A DNA stretch of 64,000 nt from Rhodococcus sp. ABRD24 (lineage in GTDB: Bacteria > Actinomycetota > Actinomycetes > Mycobacteriales > Mycobacteriaceae): positions 4,774,001 through 4,838,000 of the forward strand of contig NZ_CP035319.1 in assembly GCF_004328705.1 (NCBI RefSeq). Direction: 5' to 3'. The notes beneath the pieces are model-generated. The model did no database searches, had not been told where the DNA came from, and worked only from the letters and a program-made list of their open reading frames with translations. The first letter of the stretch is position 1; the number at the start of each line of letters is the position of its first letter. Positions 7,817 through 19,044 of this stretch are shown in pieces. The position numbers were made by a program, and so were the translations under genes.

Positions 7817-8737
7817 TCAGCGAGGGTTCTTGGGGGATCCGGCATCACTGAAGTCGTCGATGCCGGGGACACCGTCGATCTCGTTGGTGTCGATCGGAGT
7901 CGCGATCTTGCGTCCGCCCGGTCCACCGGTACGCAGACGCTTCTCGAGCCATGTCGCGAATGTCGTGAGCGCGAAGTTGATGACCACCATGATCACGCCC
8001 ACGATGACCAGTGCGGCAAAGAAGTTGCGGTAGTACGAGGCCGCCTGCTGCCCGCTGCGGATCAGTTCGATATAGCCGATCTGGTAGCCCAGCGCCGAGT
8101 CCTTCAACGCCACCACCATCTGCGAGACCAGGGCCGGCAGCATCGTCGTGATCGCCTGTGGGAGCAGGATCAACCGCATCATCTGGCTCTTGCGCATTCC
8201 GAGCGCGGACGCGGCCTCGGTCTGACCCTTCGGCAGTGACAGGATGCCAGCGCGCAGGATCTCGGCAATCACCGAGCCGTTGTAGAGTGTCAGGCCCACC
8301 ACAACTGCAGCCAGTGCCAGCTGGTTCGACGGAAACACGCCGTATTGTGCGAACGCCTGGTAGGCGAAGATCATCAGGATCAGCACCGGAATGGCGCGGA
8401 AGAACTCGACGATTGCGCCGCTGATCCAGCGGACCGAGCGATGGTCGGACAGGCGTCCGATGCCCAGGATCGCGCCGAGGATCAGCGCGAACACGATCGA
8501 CAGCGCCGCTGCGAGCAGGGTGCCCTTGAGACCCGGCAACAGATAGGTGGTCCAGGTGAAGTGGTCCAGGAACGGCGACCACTTGTCCGCCTCGAGCTGC
8601 CCGTTGTCCGCAAGGACGTTGAGGACATACAGCGCTATCGCGACCAGCACGACACCGAAAGCAATCGCGATGAGCCGGTTGCGAACCCGGGCACGGGGGC
8701 CGGGGATGTCGTAGAGAACGCTCGCCTGCTGGGTCAT
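7817..8737 (-). CDS. gluD: Glutamate ABC transporter permease GluD
   Basis: This is one of two inner-membrane permeases of a glutamate-type polar amino acid importer. The 306-residue protein starts [20 protein letters not shown] at an ATG whose ATGA overlaps the gluC stop by four bases, so translation is coupled. It has a long N-terminal helix (about residues 21-45), then the HAAT permease core with the EAASALGM coupling motif that contacts the ATPase. A polar C-terminal tail of about 40 residues (ending DAGSPKNPR) is typical of corynebacterial GluD. It is the last gene of the minus-strand gluABCD cluster. Confidence 0.93.
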   Translation of the reverse strand: MTQQASVLYDIPGPRARVRNRLIAIAFGVVLVAIALYVLNVLADNGQLEADKWSPFLDHFTWTTYLLPGLKGTLLAAALSIVFALILGAILGIGRLSDHRSVRWISGAIVEFFRAIPVLILMIFAYQAFAQYGVFPSNQLALAAVVVGLTLYNGSVIAEILRAGILSLPKGQTEAASALGMRKSQMMRLILLPQAITTMLPALVSQMVVALKDSALGYQIGYIELIRSGQQAASYYRNFFAALVIVGVIMVVINFALTTFATWLEKRLRTGGPGGRKIATPIDTNEIDGVPGIDDFSDAGSPKNPR

Positions 8738-9417
8738 CGCTTCACCGCCATACGCTTGCCGAGGTAGCCGAACAGGAAACCGACCGGCAGCGTCAGAACC
8801 ATGAATCCGATCGCGAAGATGCCGAAGACCAGGAACAGCTTGTCGGATTCGTTCTCGATCATGGTCTTCATCAGCAGTGACGCCTCCGCGACACCGATCG
8901 CCGACGCGATCGTGGTGTTCTTGGTCAACGCGATGAGCACACTGCCCAGCGGTGCGATGACGGCGCGGAACGCCTGCGGGAGCACGATCAACCGGATGCC
9001 CTGGCTGAACGTCAGGCCCAGCGAGCGGGCGGCCTCCGCCTGTCCGATCGGGACCGTGTTGATCCCCGAGCGCAGCGACTCGCACACGAACGCGCTGGTG
9101 TAGACGACGAAGCCCAGGACCGCGAGCCGGAAGTTGTTCTGGTCGATGAACTTCGAGGAACCCTCCGGCGCGAAGTGCACGCCGAGGTTCTGGTAGAGGC
9201 CGACCGAGCAGAACACGATGATCAGCGTCAGCGGCGTGTTACGGAAGATGTTGACATACCAGGTCGCGAAGATCCTCAGGATGGGTACGGGGGACGCCCG
9301 CATGGCGGCGAGCAGCGTGCCCCAGATCAGGGCGCCGATCGCCGACCAGACCGTCAGCTGCACCGTCGTCCAGAACGCGCTGATCAGCTGGCTGCCGTAG
9401 GTATCGAACAGTTCCAT
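8734..9417 (-). CDS. gluC: Glutamate ABC transporter permease GluC
   Basis: The 227-residue protein is the partner permease of GluD, with about five membrane helices and the cytoplasmic coupling motif [16 protein letters not shown] prefer the ATG at 9417 ([10 protein letters not shown]) because the strong GGAGG lies seven to eight bases upstream of it; a GTG two codons earlier would sit inside that ribosome site. It starts 16 bp after gluB and ends in an ATGA overlap with gluD. Substrate assignment as glutamate comes from the gene order, which is that of corynebacterial gluABCD, and is inference. Confidence 0.93.
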   Translation of the reverse strand: MELFDTYGSQLISAFWTTVQLTVWSAIGALIWGTLLAAMRASPVPILRIFATWYVNIFRNTPLTLIIVFCSVGLYQNLGVHFAPEGSSKFIDQNNFRLAVLGFVVYTSAFVCESLRSGINTVPIGQAEAARSLGLTFSQGIRLIVLPQAFRAVIAPLGSVLIALTKNTTIASAIGVAEASLLMKTMIENESDKLFLVFGIFAIGFMVLTLPVGFLFGYLGKRMAVKR

Positions 9418-9433
9418 TGTCACCTCCTCCGCA

Positions 9434-10279
9434 TCAGTACCGGTCGACGGCCGGGGGAGCCGGCAGCGCGTACCCGGACTCGCCCATGGTGGCTTCGAGC
9501 GCCTTCGCCCAGGCGCCGGTCGCGATCATGTCCTCGATCGCGTCGTTGATCTTCGTGCGGGCCTCGGTCTCGCCCTTGGGCAGGCCGATGCCGTACAACT
9601 CGGTGGTGAACGGCTGGCCCGCGAGCTTGAACTCACCCGGGTACTGCGCCGAGTACCCGGCCAGGATGATGTCGTCGGTGGTGAGCGCGTCGACCTTTCC
9701 GCGGTGCAGGGCCTCCACGCAGGAGGAGTAGCTGTCGAACTGCTGCAGCTGCACACCCGGATACGATTTCTCGATCTTCTGCGCGGGCGTGGAACCGGAC
9801 ACCGAGCACAGTTTCTTTCCGCTCTGCAGCGACTCCGCGCCGGTGATCGAATCGTCGTCGGCGCGCACCAGCAATGACTGTCCCGCCACGTAGTACGGTC
9901 CGGCGAAGTCGATGACCTTCTTGCGGTTGTCGGTGATCGAGTAGGTCCCGACCACGAAGTCGACCTCGCCGTTCTTGATGAGTGTCTCGCGCTGGGAGGA
10001 CGGCGCCTCGCGCCACGTGATGCGGTCCGTCGGGACGCCGAGGTAGTTCGCGACGTACTTCGCGACCTCGACGTCGAACCCGGTCATGGTCTTGTTCGGC
10101 TCGCGCAGCGCCAGGCCGGGCTGATCGAACTTGGTGCCGATGGTCAGGTGGCCGTCGGCGGCGTCCGCCAGCACGTCCCGGGGCTCGCTGCTGCCGCAGG
10201 CCGACGCGGTGAGCACCACCGCGGTCAGCGCTGCGATCAGTGCGACGACGCGTGGCGCTCTGATGTGCATGCGATTCAT
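9434..10279 (-). CDS. gluB: Glutamate-binding lipoprotein GluB
   Basis: This is the extracytoplasmic solute-binding component of the glutamate importer. It has a lipoprotein signal peptide ending in the lipobox TASAC, with Cys28 as the lipidated residue. The mature part is a periplasmic-binding fold of family 3: TIGTKFDQPGLALREPNKTMTG at its start, DFVVGTYSITDNRKKVIDFAG in the middle, and GIGLPKGE near the end. It is 281 residues long, usual for the family. It lies 19 bp after gluA and 16 bp before gluC, in the same transcription unit. The ligand is inferred from the cluster. Confidence 0.94.
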   Translation of the reverse strand: MNRMHIRAPRVVALIAALTAVVLTASACGSSEPRDVLADAADGHLTIGTKFDQPGLALREPNKTMTGFDVEVAKYVANYLGVPTDRITWREAPSSQRETLIKNGEVDFVVGTYSITDNRKKVIDFAGPYYVAGQSLLVRADDDSITGAESLQSGKKLCSVSGSTPAQKIEKSYPGVQLQQFDSYSSCVEALHRGKVDALTTDDIILAGYSAQYPGEFKLAGQPFTTELYGIGLPKGETEARTKINDAIEDMIATGAWAKALEATMGESGYALPAPPAVDRY

Positions 10280-10298
10280 GATGAGAATCCCGTCCGGC

Positions 10299-11072
10299 TC
10301 AGTGGCCGAGGATCTTGCCGAGGAAGTCCTTGGCGCGGTCCGACTTCGGTGCGGTGAAGAAGGTGTCGGGGTCGGTGTCCTCGACGATGACGCCGTCGGC
10401 CATGAAGACGATCCGGTCGGCGGCCTTGCGCGCGAATCCCATCTCGTGGGTGACGACGATCATCGTCATGCCCTCCTTCGCAAGGTTCACCATGACCTCG
10501 AGGACCTCGTTGACCATCTCGGGATCGAGCGCCGACGTCGGCTCATCGAACAGCATCACCTTGGGATCCATGGCGAGCGAGCGGGCAATGGCCACCCGCT
10601 GCTGCTGTCCACCGGAGAGCTGAGCGGGGTACTTGTCGGCCTGCGACTGGATACCGACGCGCTCGAGGAGGGCCAATGCCCGCTCCTTCGCCTCGGCCTT
10701 GCCGATCCCGCGAACCTTGATCGGCGCGAGCATCACGTTCTCGAGCACCGTCTTGTGGGCGAACAGGTTGAAGCTCTGGAACACCATGCCCACATCGGAC
10801 CGCAGTCGCGCCAGGGCCTTACCCTCGGCGGGAACCGCGACGCCGTCGATGGTGATGGAGCCGTTGTCGATCGGTTCGAGACGATTGATGGTGCGGCACA
10901 GGGTCGACTTCCCCGAGCCCGACGGGCCGAGCATCACGACGACCTGACCGGCCGGAATCTCCAGCTCGATGTTTCGAAGCACATGTAAGTCGCCGAAGTG
11001 CTTGTCGACTCCCTTCATGGAGATCATCGACGGGGCGCTGGGAGCCGGTTCGGGTGTCACAGGCTGCGTCAT
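10299..11072 (-). CDS. gluA: Glutamate ABC transporter ATP-binding protein GluA
   Basis: GluA is the ATPase of the importer. The 257 residues carry every ABC motif: Walker [10 protein letters not shown]-loop FQSFNLF, signature LSGGQQQR, Walker [13 protein letters not shown] and the H-loop VTHEMG. The core begins at [12 protein letters not shown]; the ATG at 11072 adds 15 residues rich in Pro, so a start at the internal Met is possible. It is the first gene of the gluABCD unit. A -10-like TATAGG lies just upstream, about 15 bp before the ATG, and the divergent miaB begins 142 bp away. Confidence 0.95.
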   Translation of the reverse strand: MTQPVTPEPAPSAPSMISMKGVDKHFGDLHVLRNIELEIPAGQVVVMLGPSGSGKSTLCRTINRLEPIDNGSITIDGVAVPAEGKALARLRSDVGMVFQSFNLFAHKTVLENVMLAPIKVRGIGKAEAKERALALLERVGIQSQADKYPAQLSGGQQQRVAIARSLAMDPKVMLFDEPTSALDPEMVNEVLEVMVNLAKEGMTMIVVTHEMGFARKAADRIVFMADGVIVEDTDPDTFFTAPKSDRAKDFLGKILGH

Positions 11073-11214
11073 AACGGGTAACCCTATATCGCATGTCTGC
11101 GTACCTGCTGGTCTAGCAATCGCGCAGCTCGATCGATCGAATCCCGCCGGCGTACGCGAGGACTCCCTTGTGGCCCCGACGAGTGGCCGATGTCGGGGCC
11201 GTACGCTGGGATGT

Positions 11215-12732
11215 GTGGAGACGATCGACCATGACGCCGGGCGCAGCTACGAGGTCCGCACGTACGGCTGCCAAATGAACGTGCACGACTCGGAGCGGCT
11301 CTCGGGCCTGCTCGAGGACGCTGGATACTTCAAAGCAGAGCCCGGCAGCCAGGCGGACTTGGTGGTCTTCAACACCTGCGCCGTTCGGGAGAACGCCGAC
11401 AACAAGCTGTACGGCAATCTCAGCCACCTGGCGCCGGTCAAGCAGGAGCGTCCCGGCATGCAGATCGCGGTCGGCGGCTGCCTCGCGCAGAAGGACCGCG
11501 ACACGGTCGTGAAGAAGGCGCCGTGGGTGGATGTTGTGTTCGGCACCCACAACATCGGCTCGCTTCCGGCCCTGCTCGAGCGCGCCCGGCACAATGAGGA
11601 GGCTCAGGTCGAGATCCTCGAGTCGCTCGAGGCGTTCCCGTCGACCTTGCCGGCCAAGCGCGAGTCCGCGTATGCGGGCTGGGTGTCGATCTCCGTCGGC
11701 TGCAACAACACCTGCACGTTCTGCATCGTGCCGTCGCTGCGCGGCAAGGAGGTGGACCGGCGACCCGGCGACATCCTCGCCGAGGTTCAGGCGCTCGTGA
11801 ACGAGGGCGTGCTCGAGGTGACGTTACTCGGGCAGAACGTCAATTCCTATGGCGTCTCGTTCGCCGATCCGGAGCTGCCGCGTGACCGCGGCGCGTTCGC
11901 GAAGCTGCTGAGTGCGTGCGGGCAGATCGAGGGGCTCGAGCGGGTCCGGTTCACGTCCCCGCATCCGGCGGAGTTCACCGACGACGTGATCGAGGCGATG
12001 GCGTCCACCCCGAACGTGTGCCCGCAGCTGCACATGCCGCTCCAGTCCGGTTCCGACCGGGTCCTCAAGGCGATGCGCCGCTCCTACCGCAGTGCGAAGT
12101 TCCTGGGCATCATCGAGAAGGTGCGCGCCACGATGCCGCACGCCGCGATCACCACCGACATCATCGTCGGCTTCCCCGGTGAGACCGAGGAGGATTTCCA
12201 GGCCACGCTGGACGTGGTCCGGCAGGCGCGATTCACCAGTGCGTTCACGTTCCAGTACTCCAAGCGGCCCGGCACGCCGGCTGCGGAGATGGAAGGTCAG
12301 CTTCCGAAAGCCGTTGTGCAGGAACGCTACGAGCGGTTGATCGCGCTACAGGAGGAGATCACGCTCGAGGAGAACCGCAAGCTCGTCGGCACAGAGGTCG
12401 AGCTGCTGGTGACCGCCGATGACGGGCGCAAGAACGCGGCGACCGCACGGATGAGCGGTCGTGCGCGCGACGGTCGGCTCGTGCACTTCCGGCCGGAGGG
12501 CAACCTCGACGGTGACGTGCGCCCCGGTGACGTGATTGCCACGACGGTGACCGCGGCGGCCCCGCACCACCTGGTTGCCGACGATCTCGTGCGCACCCAC
12601 CGGCGGACCCGCGCCGGCGACTCGTTCGAACGAGGGGTCACTCCGAAGACCCCGCCGATCGGCGTCGGACTCGGATTGCCGCAGATCGGTGTCCCCGAGC
12701 CGTTGCCAACACAGATGGGATGTGACGCATGA
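11215..12732 (+). CDS. miaB: MiaB, tRNA-2-methylthio-N6-isopentenyladenosine synthase
   Basis: MiaB adds the 2-methylthio group to i6A37 of tRNAs using radical SAM chemistry, acting after MiaA. The N-terminal UPF0004 domain has Cys19, Cys55 and Cys89 for the auxiliary cluster. The radical SAM motif CNNTCTFC has Cys163, Cys167 and Cys170. A TRAM domain follows near residues 375-450. The start is the GTG at 11215; a TACGCT hexamer at 11202-11207 would put the transcript start one base before it, so the message may be leaderless. The protein is 505 residues, with a Pro/Gly-rich tail of about 45 residues after TRAM. Its stop overlaps the next gene by four bases. Confidence 0.95.
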   Translation: METIDHDAGRSYEVRTYGCQMNVHDSERLSGLLEDAGYFKAEPGSQADLVVFNTCAVRENADNKLYGNLSHLAPVKQERPGMQIAVGGCLAQKDRDTVVKKAPWVDVVFGTHNIGSLPALLERARHNEEAQVEILESLEAFPSTLPAKRESAYAGWVSISVGCNNTCTFCIVPSLRGKEVDRRPGDILAEVQALVNEGVLEVTLLGQNVNSYGVSFADPELPRDRGAFAKLLSACGQIEGLERVRFTSPHPAEFTDDVIEAMASTPNVCPQLHMPLQSGSDRVLKAMRRSYRSAKFLGIIEKVRATMPHAAITTDIIVGFPGETEEDFQATLDVVRQARFTSAFTFQYSKRPGTPAAEMEGQLPKAVVQERYERLIALQEEITLEENRKLVGTEVELLVTADDGRKNAATARMSGRARDGRLVHFRPEGNLDGDVRPGDVIATTVTAAAPHHLVADDLVRTHRRTRAGDSFERGVTPKTPPIGVGLGLPQIGVPEPLPTQMGCDA

Positions 12733-13337
12733 GTAGCTCCGACAGCGGAGACGCTTCCGGTAGCGAGAACCTGCCGGGTGACGCGCCGGATCCGATGGGG
12801 GAGTACCAGAGGGACTTCGACGCCGCCGAGAAGAAGGTCGCGGGTGAGATCGATCCCGGTATGCGTGCCGTCGTCGTCGCGATCGGCGTTCTCGTGCTGC
12901 TGCTCTCGTTCACGCTGCCGCACACCGGATCAGCAAACGGCTGGGACGTGCTCGTCGGCGACCAGGACGCGATTGCCGAGCACATCAAGCTGCCGTCGCG
13001 CATCTTCGTATGGCTCGCCCTCGTGTTCGGCGGCGTCTTCTCGATCCTGGCGCTGGTGACCCGCCGGTGGGTCGTCGCGTGGATAGCGCTCGCGGGCACC
13101 GCGGTGTCTGCGGTGTTCGGCATGCTGGCCATCTGGTCGCGGCAGACGCTTCCGGTGGCCGATGCGTCCGGCGCGGGGCCGGGTATCGGCCTGATCCTCG
13201 GCTGGATCACGGTGATGGTGTTGACCTTCCACTGGATCAAGGTCGTGTGGAGCCGAACCGCGATGCAGCTCGCCGCGGAGGAGGAGCGCCGCCGGGCCGC
13301 CAGCGAGACAGATCAGCGCGGCGACTGGAACGTCTGA
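12729..13337 (+). CDS. Conserved membrane protein downstream of miaB
   Basis: This 202-residue protein has an acidic, Ser/Gly-rich N-terminal tail of about 45 residues and then four hydrophobic segments: [54 protein letters not shown] and [19 protein letters not shown] charged C-terminal tail ([16 protein letters not shown]) faces the cytoplasm. Its ATG overlaps the miaB stop as ATGA, so it is translationally coupled to miaB. A transmembrane gene occupies the same place after miaB in mycobacteria. No enzymatic motif is visible and its function is unknown. Confidence 0.85.
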   Translation: MSSSDSGDASGSENLPGDAPDPMGEYQRDFDAAEKKVAGEIDPGMRAVVVAIGVLVLLLSFTLPHTGSANGWDVLVGDQDAIAEHIKLPSRIFVWLALVFGGVFSILALVTRRWVVAWIALAGTAVSAVFGMLAIWSRQTLPVADASGAGPGIGLILGWITVMVLTFHWIKVVWSRTAMQLAAEEERRRAASETDQRGDWNV

Positions 13338-13374
13338 TCCGAGAGGGGATCGCGACCGGATCCCGATCAACGAA

Positions 13375-13410
13375 TGAGGGGTGCAGTGCCGACCGGCACT
13401 GCACCCCTCA
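13375..13410. terminator. Perfect 16-bp hairpin between convergent genes
   Basis: TGAGGGGTGCAGTGCC and its exact reverse complement flank a four-base loop (GACC). It sits between the end of the membrane-protein gene and the end of the DUF349 gene and can act in both directions. There is no clear T-run. Confidence 0.85.
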
Positions 13411-13423
13411 CCTTCTGCGGGTC

Positions 13424-14764
13424 TCAGCGCCCGTTGACCGCGCCCTCGGCCGCAGCGGCCCACTCGCGCCACTGCTGCGCCTGCGCTAGAGCCTTCTCGG
13501 CGTCCTTCTTCTTGCCGGCCGCATCCGCCTTGGCCGCCTGCTCCTCGAACTGGGCCACGCGCTCACGGAACTGAGCCGCCCGCGCCAGCGCCTCGGGATC
13601 GGTACGGCGCCACTCGGAGTCGGCGGCGTCGCGGACGCGCTTCTCGATCGCGCGGAGCCTGCCCTCGAGATCGTGCATGCGCTCGCGCGGGACCTTGCCG
13701 AGTGCATCCCACTTCTCCTGCAGGTCGCGCAGGGCAGCGCGGGCAGCATCGATGTCCTTGTCGGGATCGATGCCCTCGGCGCTCGCGAGCAGCGCCTCCT
13801 TCGCGACTGCATTCTGCTCGAACTCGGCGTCGCGCTCGGATGTGGCTGCATTGCGGGCCGCGAAGAACACGTCCTGGGCTTCCTTGAAGCGGCGCCACAG
13901 GACGTCGTCGGCTTCGCGGGGCGCGCGACCTGCAGCCTTCCACTCGGTGAGCAGGTCACGGAACTCGACGGCCGTCGGACCCCAGTCGGTGGAACCGGAG
14001 AGGGCCTCCGCTTGCTCGACGAGTTCCTCCTTGCGGGTCTTGGCCGCTGCGCGTTCACGGTCGAGGTCGGCGAAGTGCGCCCCGCGCCGTCGGTTGAACG
14101 CCTCACGCGCCTTGGAATAGCGCTTCCACAGGGCGTCGTCGACCTTCCGGTCGAGGCCGCGGATTGTCTTCCACTCGTCGAGGATCTCGCGGAGCCGGTC
14201 GCCCGCAACCTTCCACTGCGTCGATTCGGCGCCGATCTGTTCGGCCTCGGCGGCAAGCGCCTCCTTACGGGAGGTGTGCTCGTGGCGGGACTGTTCCTTC
14301 TCCTGCTTCGCTTGCGCAGCGGCCTGCTCGGAGCCCTCGATGATCGAATTCAGGCGGGCAGACAGGGCGTCGATGTCGCCGATGACGGATGCCGTGGGCA
14401 GCGAGGCGGCCAGTGCCTCGGCTGCGGCGCGGGTCTTCTTGGCGTCGCCTGCCCCAGAAGCGAGGCGTGCCTCGAGCAGTCCGACCTCGGTGGCGAGATC
14501 GTCGTAGCGCCGACCGAAGTGCGCGAGCCCTTCCGCTGCGTCACCGGCCTGCCAGGAACCGATCTGACGTTCGCCGTCGGCTGTCTTGACCCACGCGGTG
14601 CCGTCGTCGTCGACGCGGCCGAAGAGACTGGGATCGCTGGCCGCCGCCACGGGAGTCACGTGGGCAGGGGCCGGACCGGGCCTGGGTGAGCTCGATTTCG
14701 CTGCGCCGGGCTTGGGAGGGCCAGGCTTCGGGGTACCCGGCTTGGGTGCGTTGCTCTCGGTCAT
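13424..14764 (-). CDS. DUF349 domain protein
   Basis: The 446-residue protein begins with a low-complexity tail rich in Pro, Lys and Gly ([14 protein letters not shown]), followed by a short folded part ([20 protein letters not shown]). The rest is long charged helices made of several DUF349 repeats. Each repeat has a Trp-containing core such as [39 protein letters not shown] and [20 protein letters not shown]. The last 60 residues are coiled-coil-like and Ala/Glu/Lys-rich. The family is conserved across actinobacteria near miaB. Its role is not established; bacterial DUF349 proteins are suspected of binding RNA or ribosomes. It is monocistronic, ending at the shared hairpin. Confidence 0.9.
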   Translation of the reverse strand: MTESNAPKPGTPKPGPPKPGAAKSSSPRPGPAPAHVTPVAAASDPSLFGRVDDDGTAWVKTADGERQIGSWQAGDAAEGLAHFGRRYDDLATEVGLLEARLASGAGDAKKTRAAAEALAASLPTASVIGDIDALSARLNSIIEGSEQAAAQAKQEKEQSRHEHTSRKEALAAEAEQIGAESTQWKVAGDRLREILDEWKTIRGLDRKVDDALWKRYSKAREAFNRRRGAHFADLDRERAAAKTRKEELVEQAEALSGSTDWGPTAVEFRDLLTEWKAAGRAPREADDVLWRRFKEAQDVFFAARNAATSERDAEFEQNAVAKEALLASAEGIDPDKDIDAARAALRDLQEKWDALGKVPRERMHDLEGRLRAIEKRVRDAADSEWRRTDPEALARAAQFRERVAQFEEQAAKADAAGKKKDAEKALAQAQQWREWAAAAEGAVNGR

Positions 14765-14910
14765 TGTTCCTCGTCTCTGCCGCGCGTCACGGCTGCCTTA
14801 TCGCCCTGTCGGCTCCCGCGAATCCGGTACCCGGTGCGAGCCTTCAGTAACTGTCCAGGACTATTCAAACAGGTATGACCCTCCGAAGGCGTCACCTCGG
14901 GTCGACTACC

Positions 14911-15666
14911 GTGGCGCAGGTGCTGACCGCTGCCGCTCTCGTGCCCTCGCCGCCGTTGCTGGTTCCCGAACTGGCCGGCGCCGCAGCCACAGAAACCGAC
15001 CGGTTCCGCCAAGCGGCGCTGGAGGTGTCTGCGCGTCTCGGCGGCGCGTGCGACGAGTGGACGGTGATCGGCGTCGCAGAACCGGGTTCGCCCGGTGGGT
15101 GGCTGCCGGCCGCGTCGTCGGGGACTTTCGCGGGTTTCGGCGTGGACGTGAGAGTCCGCCTGGATCCGGGTCTTTCCGGGGACGACGACGCAGAGGCAGA
15201 CCGGTCCATGCCGCTGGCGGCACTGATCGCAGGCTGGTTGCGCGGCGCGGGCGCGCCGGCGGCGCGGGCGCGCGTGTTGCTCCTCACAGCTGACACCCCG
15301 CCCGCCGACTGTGCTCGCATCGGTGCGGAGCTACGCGCTGAGCTGGATTCGCGGGCCCTGCCGCAGGGTCTGCTCGTCGTCGCGGACGGCGCGAACACCT
15401 TGACGGACAAGGCTCCTGGCGCGTTCGATTCGCGTTCGGGTGCTGTGCAGTCTGCGGTGGACGAGGCGTTGGAGGCCGGGGACTGCGCGGCGATCGAGGC
15501 TCTGGACGCCGACCTGTGTGCAGAGCTGGGTCTGTCCGGACGGGCCGCATGGCAGACGCTGTCGGCGGCCTTCGGTGGCGGGTGCGGGGGTCCGCGCAAG
15601 TCCGAGACGTTGTACACGGGTGCACCTTTCGGCGTCGGCTATCACGTCGGGATGTGGATGGCGTGA
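14911..15666 (+). CDS. Class III extradiol dioxygenase-like (LigB superfamily) protein
   Basis: The sequence opens [20 protein letters not shown], the family start seen in the LigB-like proteins encoded before miaA in mycobacteria. The related true dioxygenases use His and Glu ligands for iron. Apart from the [11 protein letters not shown] strand I do not see a complete iron site, so enzymatic activity is doubtful. The C-terminus has [16 protein letters not shown] and ends [10 protein letters not shown] use the GTG at 14911; an ATG at 14875 would add 12 basic residues and has a TATTCA hexamer at leaderless distance, so it cannot be excluded. The stop overlaps the miaA start as GTGA, so the two genes are coupled. 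Confidence 0.8.
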   Translation: MAQVLTAAALVPSPPLLVPELAGAAATETDRFRQAALEVSARLGGACDEWTVIGVAEPGSPGGWLPAASSGTFAGFGVDVRVRLDPGLSGDDDAEADRSMPLAALIAGWLRGAGAPAARARVLLLTADTPPADCARIGAELRAELDSRALPQGLLVVADGANTLTDKAPGAFDSRSGAVQSAVDEALEAGDCAAIEALDADLCAELGLSGRAAWQTLSAAFGGGCGGPRKSETLYTGAPFGVGYHVGMWMA

Positions 15667-16595
15667 CAGTGGATTCGTTGGATGCGCCGACTCCGATCGC
15701 TGTGGTCGGACCGACCGCGACGGGCAAGTCCGATCTCGGGCTCGGGCTCGCCGAGCGACTCGGCGGCGAGATCGTCAACATCGATGCGATGCAGCTCTAC
15801 CGCGGCATGGATGTCGGCACCGCCAAGCTCACGGTCGACGAGCGGCGCGGCATCGCGCACCACCAACTCGATGTGCTCGACGTCACGGAGACTGCGACTG
15901 TTGCGCGCTATCAGGAGTCCGCGACCCGTGACATCGAGGACATCCGAGCCCGCGGCGCCGTCCCGATCATCGTCGGCGGTTCGATGATGTATGTGCAGTC
16001 ACTGCTCGACGAGTGGTCGTTCCCCGCCACGGATCCGCAGATCCGCGGCCACTGGGAGTCCGTGCTGGCCGAGCGTGGAGTGGGCGCCGTACATGCAGAG
16101 CTTGCGCGCGTGGACCCCGATGCCGCGGCGTCGATCCTGCCGACCGACGGTCGACGGATCGTGCGTGCGCTCGAGGTCGTCCAGCTGACCGGTCGGCCGT
16201 TCGCCGCCTCGGCCCCCACGATCGGCCAACCGCGGTGGGGGACTGTCATCATCGGCGTGGACCGGGACACCGAGGCACTCGACGCCCGGATCCGCCTGCG
16301 CACCGAGCTGATGTTCGGCAGGGGCCTCGTCGACGAGGTTCGGGGCCTCGTCGATGCCGGTCTCCGCGAGGGCGTCACTGCGCAGCGAGCGATCGGATAC
16401 GCGCAGGTGCTTGCGATGTTCGATGGCGAGTACGACCGCACGGAGGCTCTCGAACGAACATTCATCGGCACTCGGCGCTACGTCCGTCGTCAGCGTTCGT
16501 GGTTCCGGCGGGACCCGCGGGTGCACTGGCTGGACGGTGCCGATCCGGACCTCGTCGAGGCCGCACTGAGGCATGCGGATCGGTCGCTAAGCTGA
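15663..16595 (+). CDS. miaA: MiaA, tRNA dimethylallyltransferase
   Basis: MiaA transfers a dimethylallyl group to N6 of A37 in tRNAs that read UNN codons; MiaB then acts on the product. The P-loop is GPTATGKSD at residues 14-22, followed by the substrate motif [15 protein letters not shown] and the HHQLDVLD signature. [10 protein letters not shown], the [20 protein letters not shown] block and the [10 protein letters not shown] motif are also present. Length is 310 residues, as usual. It starts with GTG overlapping the previous stop by four bases and ends five bases before the dapF ATG. Confidence 0.96.
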   Translation: MTVDSLDAPTPIAVVGPTATGKSDLGLGLAERLGGEIVNIDAMQLYRGMDVGTAKLTVDERRGIAHHQLDVLDVTETATVARYQESATRDIEDIRARGAVPIIVGGSMMYVQSLLDEWSFPATDPQIRGHWESVLAERGVGAVHAELARVDPDAAASILPTDGRRIVRALEVVQLTGRPFAASAPTIGQPRWGTVIIGVDRDTEALDARIRLRTELMFGRGLVDEVRGLVDAGLREGVTAQRAIGYAQVLAMFDGEYDRTEALERTFIGTRRYVRRQRSWFRRDPRVHWLDGADPDLVEAALRHADRSLS

Positions 16596-16600
16596 GTTCC

Positions 16601-17470
16601 ATGGAATTCAGCAAGGGCCACGGCACCGAGAACGATTTCGTGATCCTGCCGGATCCGGACGCCGCCCTCGCGTTGCCGGCGCACCGGATCGCCGCGCTGT
16701 GCGATCGCCGTCGCGGTCTGGGCGCTGACGGCGTACTGCGGGTGGTGCGCGCGGGAGCACTCGCCGCAGTCGGCGTGCTGGCGACCTTGCCGGAGGGCGT
16801 CGGTCCCGACGACTGGTTCATGGATTACCGCAACGGCGACGGGTCGATCGCCGAGATGTGTGGCAACGGTGTCCGGGTGTTCGCGCACTATCTGCGTGCG
16901 ACCGGGCTCGAATGGCGCGACGAGTTCGTGGTCGGCAGTCGCGCGGGTGCGCGCCCCGTCACCGTTCACGCGGCCGATGCCGTCTACGGCGATGTCACCG
17001 TCGACATGGGCGTGGTGCGTGAGCTCGGAACCTCGGCGGCGACCGTGGGCGGCCGCGTCCTCGGCGGCGTCGGCATCGACGTCGGTAATCCGCATCTCGC
17101 ATGCGTGGATCCGGATCTGACGCCGGCATCCCTCGCCGGGCTGGACCTCACCGTGGCTCCGGAGTTCGATCCAAGCTTCTTCCCGGAGGGCGTGAACATC
17201 GAGATCTCGACCCCGCTCGCCGAGGGTGCGGTCGAGATGCGGGTGTACGAACGCGGCGTGGGGGAGACTCGTTCGTGCGGCACCGGAACCGTTGCCGCGG
17301 CGGTGGCAGCGCTGCGCTACAGCGGGGAGTCGAATGGCACCGTCGAGGTCCGGGTGCCCGGCGGCCGGGTCGAGGTGGAGATATCAGGCGGGCGTGCTGC
17401 CCTGCGAGGGCCGTCGGTGTTGGTGGCGTCGGGCGTGGTCGACACGCGCTGGTGGACTGATCTGGGTTGA
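16601..17470 (+). CDS. dapF: Diaminopimelate epimerase
   Basis: DapF converts LL- to meso-diaminopimelate for lysine and peptidoglycan synthesis. The two catalytic cysteines are visible: Cys87 in [13 protein letters not shown] and Cys226 in RSCGTGT. The N-terminal signature [10 protein letters not shown] and the GNPHLACVD motif are intact. Length is 289 residues. The ATG at 16601 lies five bases after miaA. A TAAGCT hexamer at 16588-16593 would place a transcription start within one base of the ATG, so dapF may also be expressed from its own leaderless promoter. Confidence 0.96.
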   Translation: MEFSKGHGTENDFVILPDPDAALALPAHRIAALCDRRRGLGADGVLRVVRAGALAAVGVLATLPEGVGPDDWFMDYRNGDGSIAEMCGNGVRVFAHYLRATGLEWRDEFVVGSRAGARPVTVHAADAVYGDVTVDMGVVRELGTSAATVGGRVLGGVGIDVGNPHLACVDPDLTPASLAGLDLTVAPEFDPSFFPEGVNIEISTPLAEGAVEMRVYERGVGETRSCGTGTVAAAVAALRYSGESNGTVEVRVPGGRVEVEISGGRAALRGPSVLVASGVVDTRWWTDLG

Positions 17471-17550
17471 CGCCGGGCTCGCCCGGGCGCTCGAAATCGG
17501 GCGTTAATCCAGGTGCGGGCCGGCCGCGCTTCGTGGGACGATGGACGGGT

Positions 17551-19044
17551 ATGACGAACTCACATCACAACAAGTCCTCGTCCTCTGCGGACGAATCCAC
17601 CTCCGCCGCCGATTCGGCTGGTTCCGGAGCAGATTCGGCAGCATTCTCCGAGTCCTCGACGCCGTCCGTGGGCGAGATGCAGCTCGACGAGCGCACCGCT
17701 CTGCGCCGCGTCGCGGGACTGTCCACCGAGCTCACCGATGTCACCGAGGTCGAGTACCGGCAGCTTCGGCTCGAACGGGTCGTGCTGGTTGGTGTGTGGA
17801 CCAGCGGCACAGCCGCTCAGGCCGACGCGAGCATGGCCGAGCTGGCCGCCCTAGCCGAGACCGCGGGGTCCGAGGTCCTCGAGGGGCTGGTCCAGCGCCG
17901 AGACAAGCCTGACGCGGCCACTTACATCGGGTCCGGTAAGGCCGAGGAACTGCGTCAGGTGGTCCTCGCCACCGGCGCTGACACGGTCATCTGCGACGGT
18001 GAGCTCACGCCCGCGCAGCTCACCGCACTGGAGAAGGTCGTCAAGGTCAAGGTCATCGACCGGACCGCGCTGATCCTCGACATCTTCGCCCAGCACGCGA
18101 CCTCTCGGGAGGGCAAGGCGCAGGTCGCTCTGGCACAGATGGAATACATGCTGCCGCGACTGCGAGGTTGGGGCGAGTCGATGTCGCGGCAGGCCGGCGG
18201 ACGTGCCGGCAGCAACGGCGGCGTGGGTCTGCGCGGACCCGGCGAGACCAAGATCGAGACGGATCGCCGTCGCATCCGCGAGCGGATGGCCAAGCTGCGA
18301 CGTGAGATCAAGGACATGAAGTCGGCTCGTGACACCAAGCGCAGCAGCCGGCTGCGCAACGAGGTCCCGTCCGTGGCGATCGTGGGTTACACCAACGCTG
18401 GCAAGTCGAGCCTGCTCAACGCGCTCACCGGCTCCGGGGTGCTGGTGCAGGACGCGCTGTTCGCGACGTTGGATCCGACGACACGGAAGGCGTCGTTCGA
18501 GGACGGTCGCGAATACGTTCTCACCGATACCGTGGGATTCGTCCGGCACCTGCCGACGCAGCTGGTCGAGGCATTCCGCTCGACCCTCGAAGAGGTCACC
18601 GACGCGGATCTGCTGCTACACGTTGTCGATGGCTCCGATCCGCTGCCGACCGACCAGATCAAGGCCGTGCGTGAGGTGATCACCGAGGTGCTCCGCGAGA
18701 ACGACACACCCGCGCCGCCGGAGTTGATCGTGGTGAACAAGATCGACGCGGCGGACCCGGTGGTCTTGACTCAGTTGCGTGGTCTCCTGCCCGGTGCGGT
18801 GTTCGTATCCGCACGGACGGGTGAGGGGATCGATGAGCTTCGGGCGTGCCTCGGCGATATCGTCCGCAGGCCGGAAGTCGAAGTGAATGTCCTGGTCCCC
18901 TACTCTCGGGGTGACCTGGTTGCCCGGATCCATTCCGACGGCCAGATCCTCGACTCGACGCACGAGGAGGACGGCACGCGGATGCGCGTGCTCGTGCCAG
19001 AGGCGCTGGCGTCGGCCCTCGTCGACTATGCCGGACGTGGGTAG
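17551..19044 (+). CDS. hflX: HflX ribosome-splitting GTPase
   Basis: HflX binds stalled ribosomes and splits them in a GTP-dependent way. After a Ser/Asp-rich N-terminal tail of about 35 residues comes the HflX-specific domain with GSGKAEELRQVV and DRTALILDIFAQHATSREGK, then the Gly-rich loop GGRAGSNGGVGLRGPGETK. The G domain has G1 GYTNAGKSS, G3 DTVGFVRHLP and G4 NKID. The C-terminal domain ends VDYAGRG. Length is 497 residues from the ATG at 17551. Its last 17 bases overlap the next gene. In mycobacteria HflX is linked to macrolide-lincosamide tolerance; nothing here addresses that directly. Confidence 0.95.
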   Translation: MTNSHHNKSSSSADESTSAADSAGSGADSAAFSESSTPSVGEMQLDERTALRRVAGLSTELTDVTEVEYRQLRLERVVLVGVWTSGTAAQADASMAELAALAETAGSEVLEGLVQRRDKPDAATYIGSGKAEELRQVVLATGADTVICDGELTPAQLTALEKVVKVKVIDRTALILDIFAQHATSREGKAQVALAQMEYMLPRLRGWGESMSRQAGGRAGSNGGVGLRGPGETKIETDRRRIRERMAKLRREIKDMKSARDTKRSSRLRNEVPSVAIVGYTNAGKSSLLNALTGSGVLVQDALFATLDPTTRKASFEDGREYVLTDTVGFVRHLPTQLVEAFRSTLEEVTDADLLLHVVDGSDPLPTDQIKAVREVITEVLRENDTPAPPELIVVNKIDAADPVVLTQLRGLLPGAVFVSARTGEGIDELRACLGDIVRRPEVEVNVLVPYSRGDLVARIHSDGQILDSTHEEDGTRMRVLVPEALASALVDYAGRG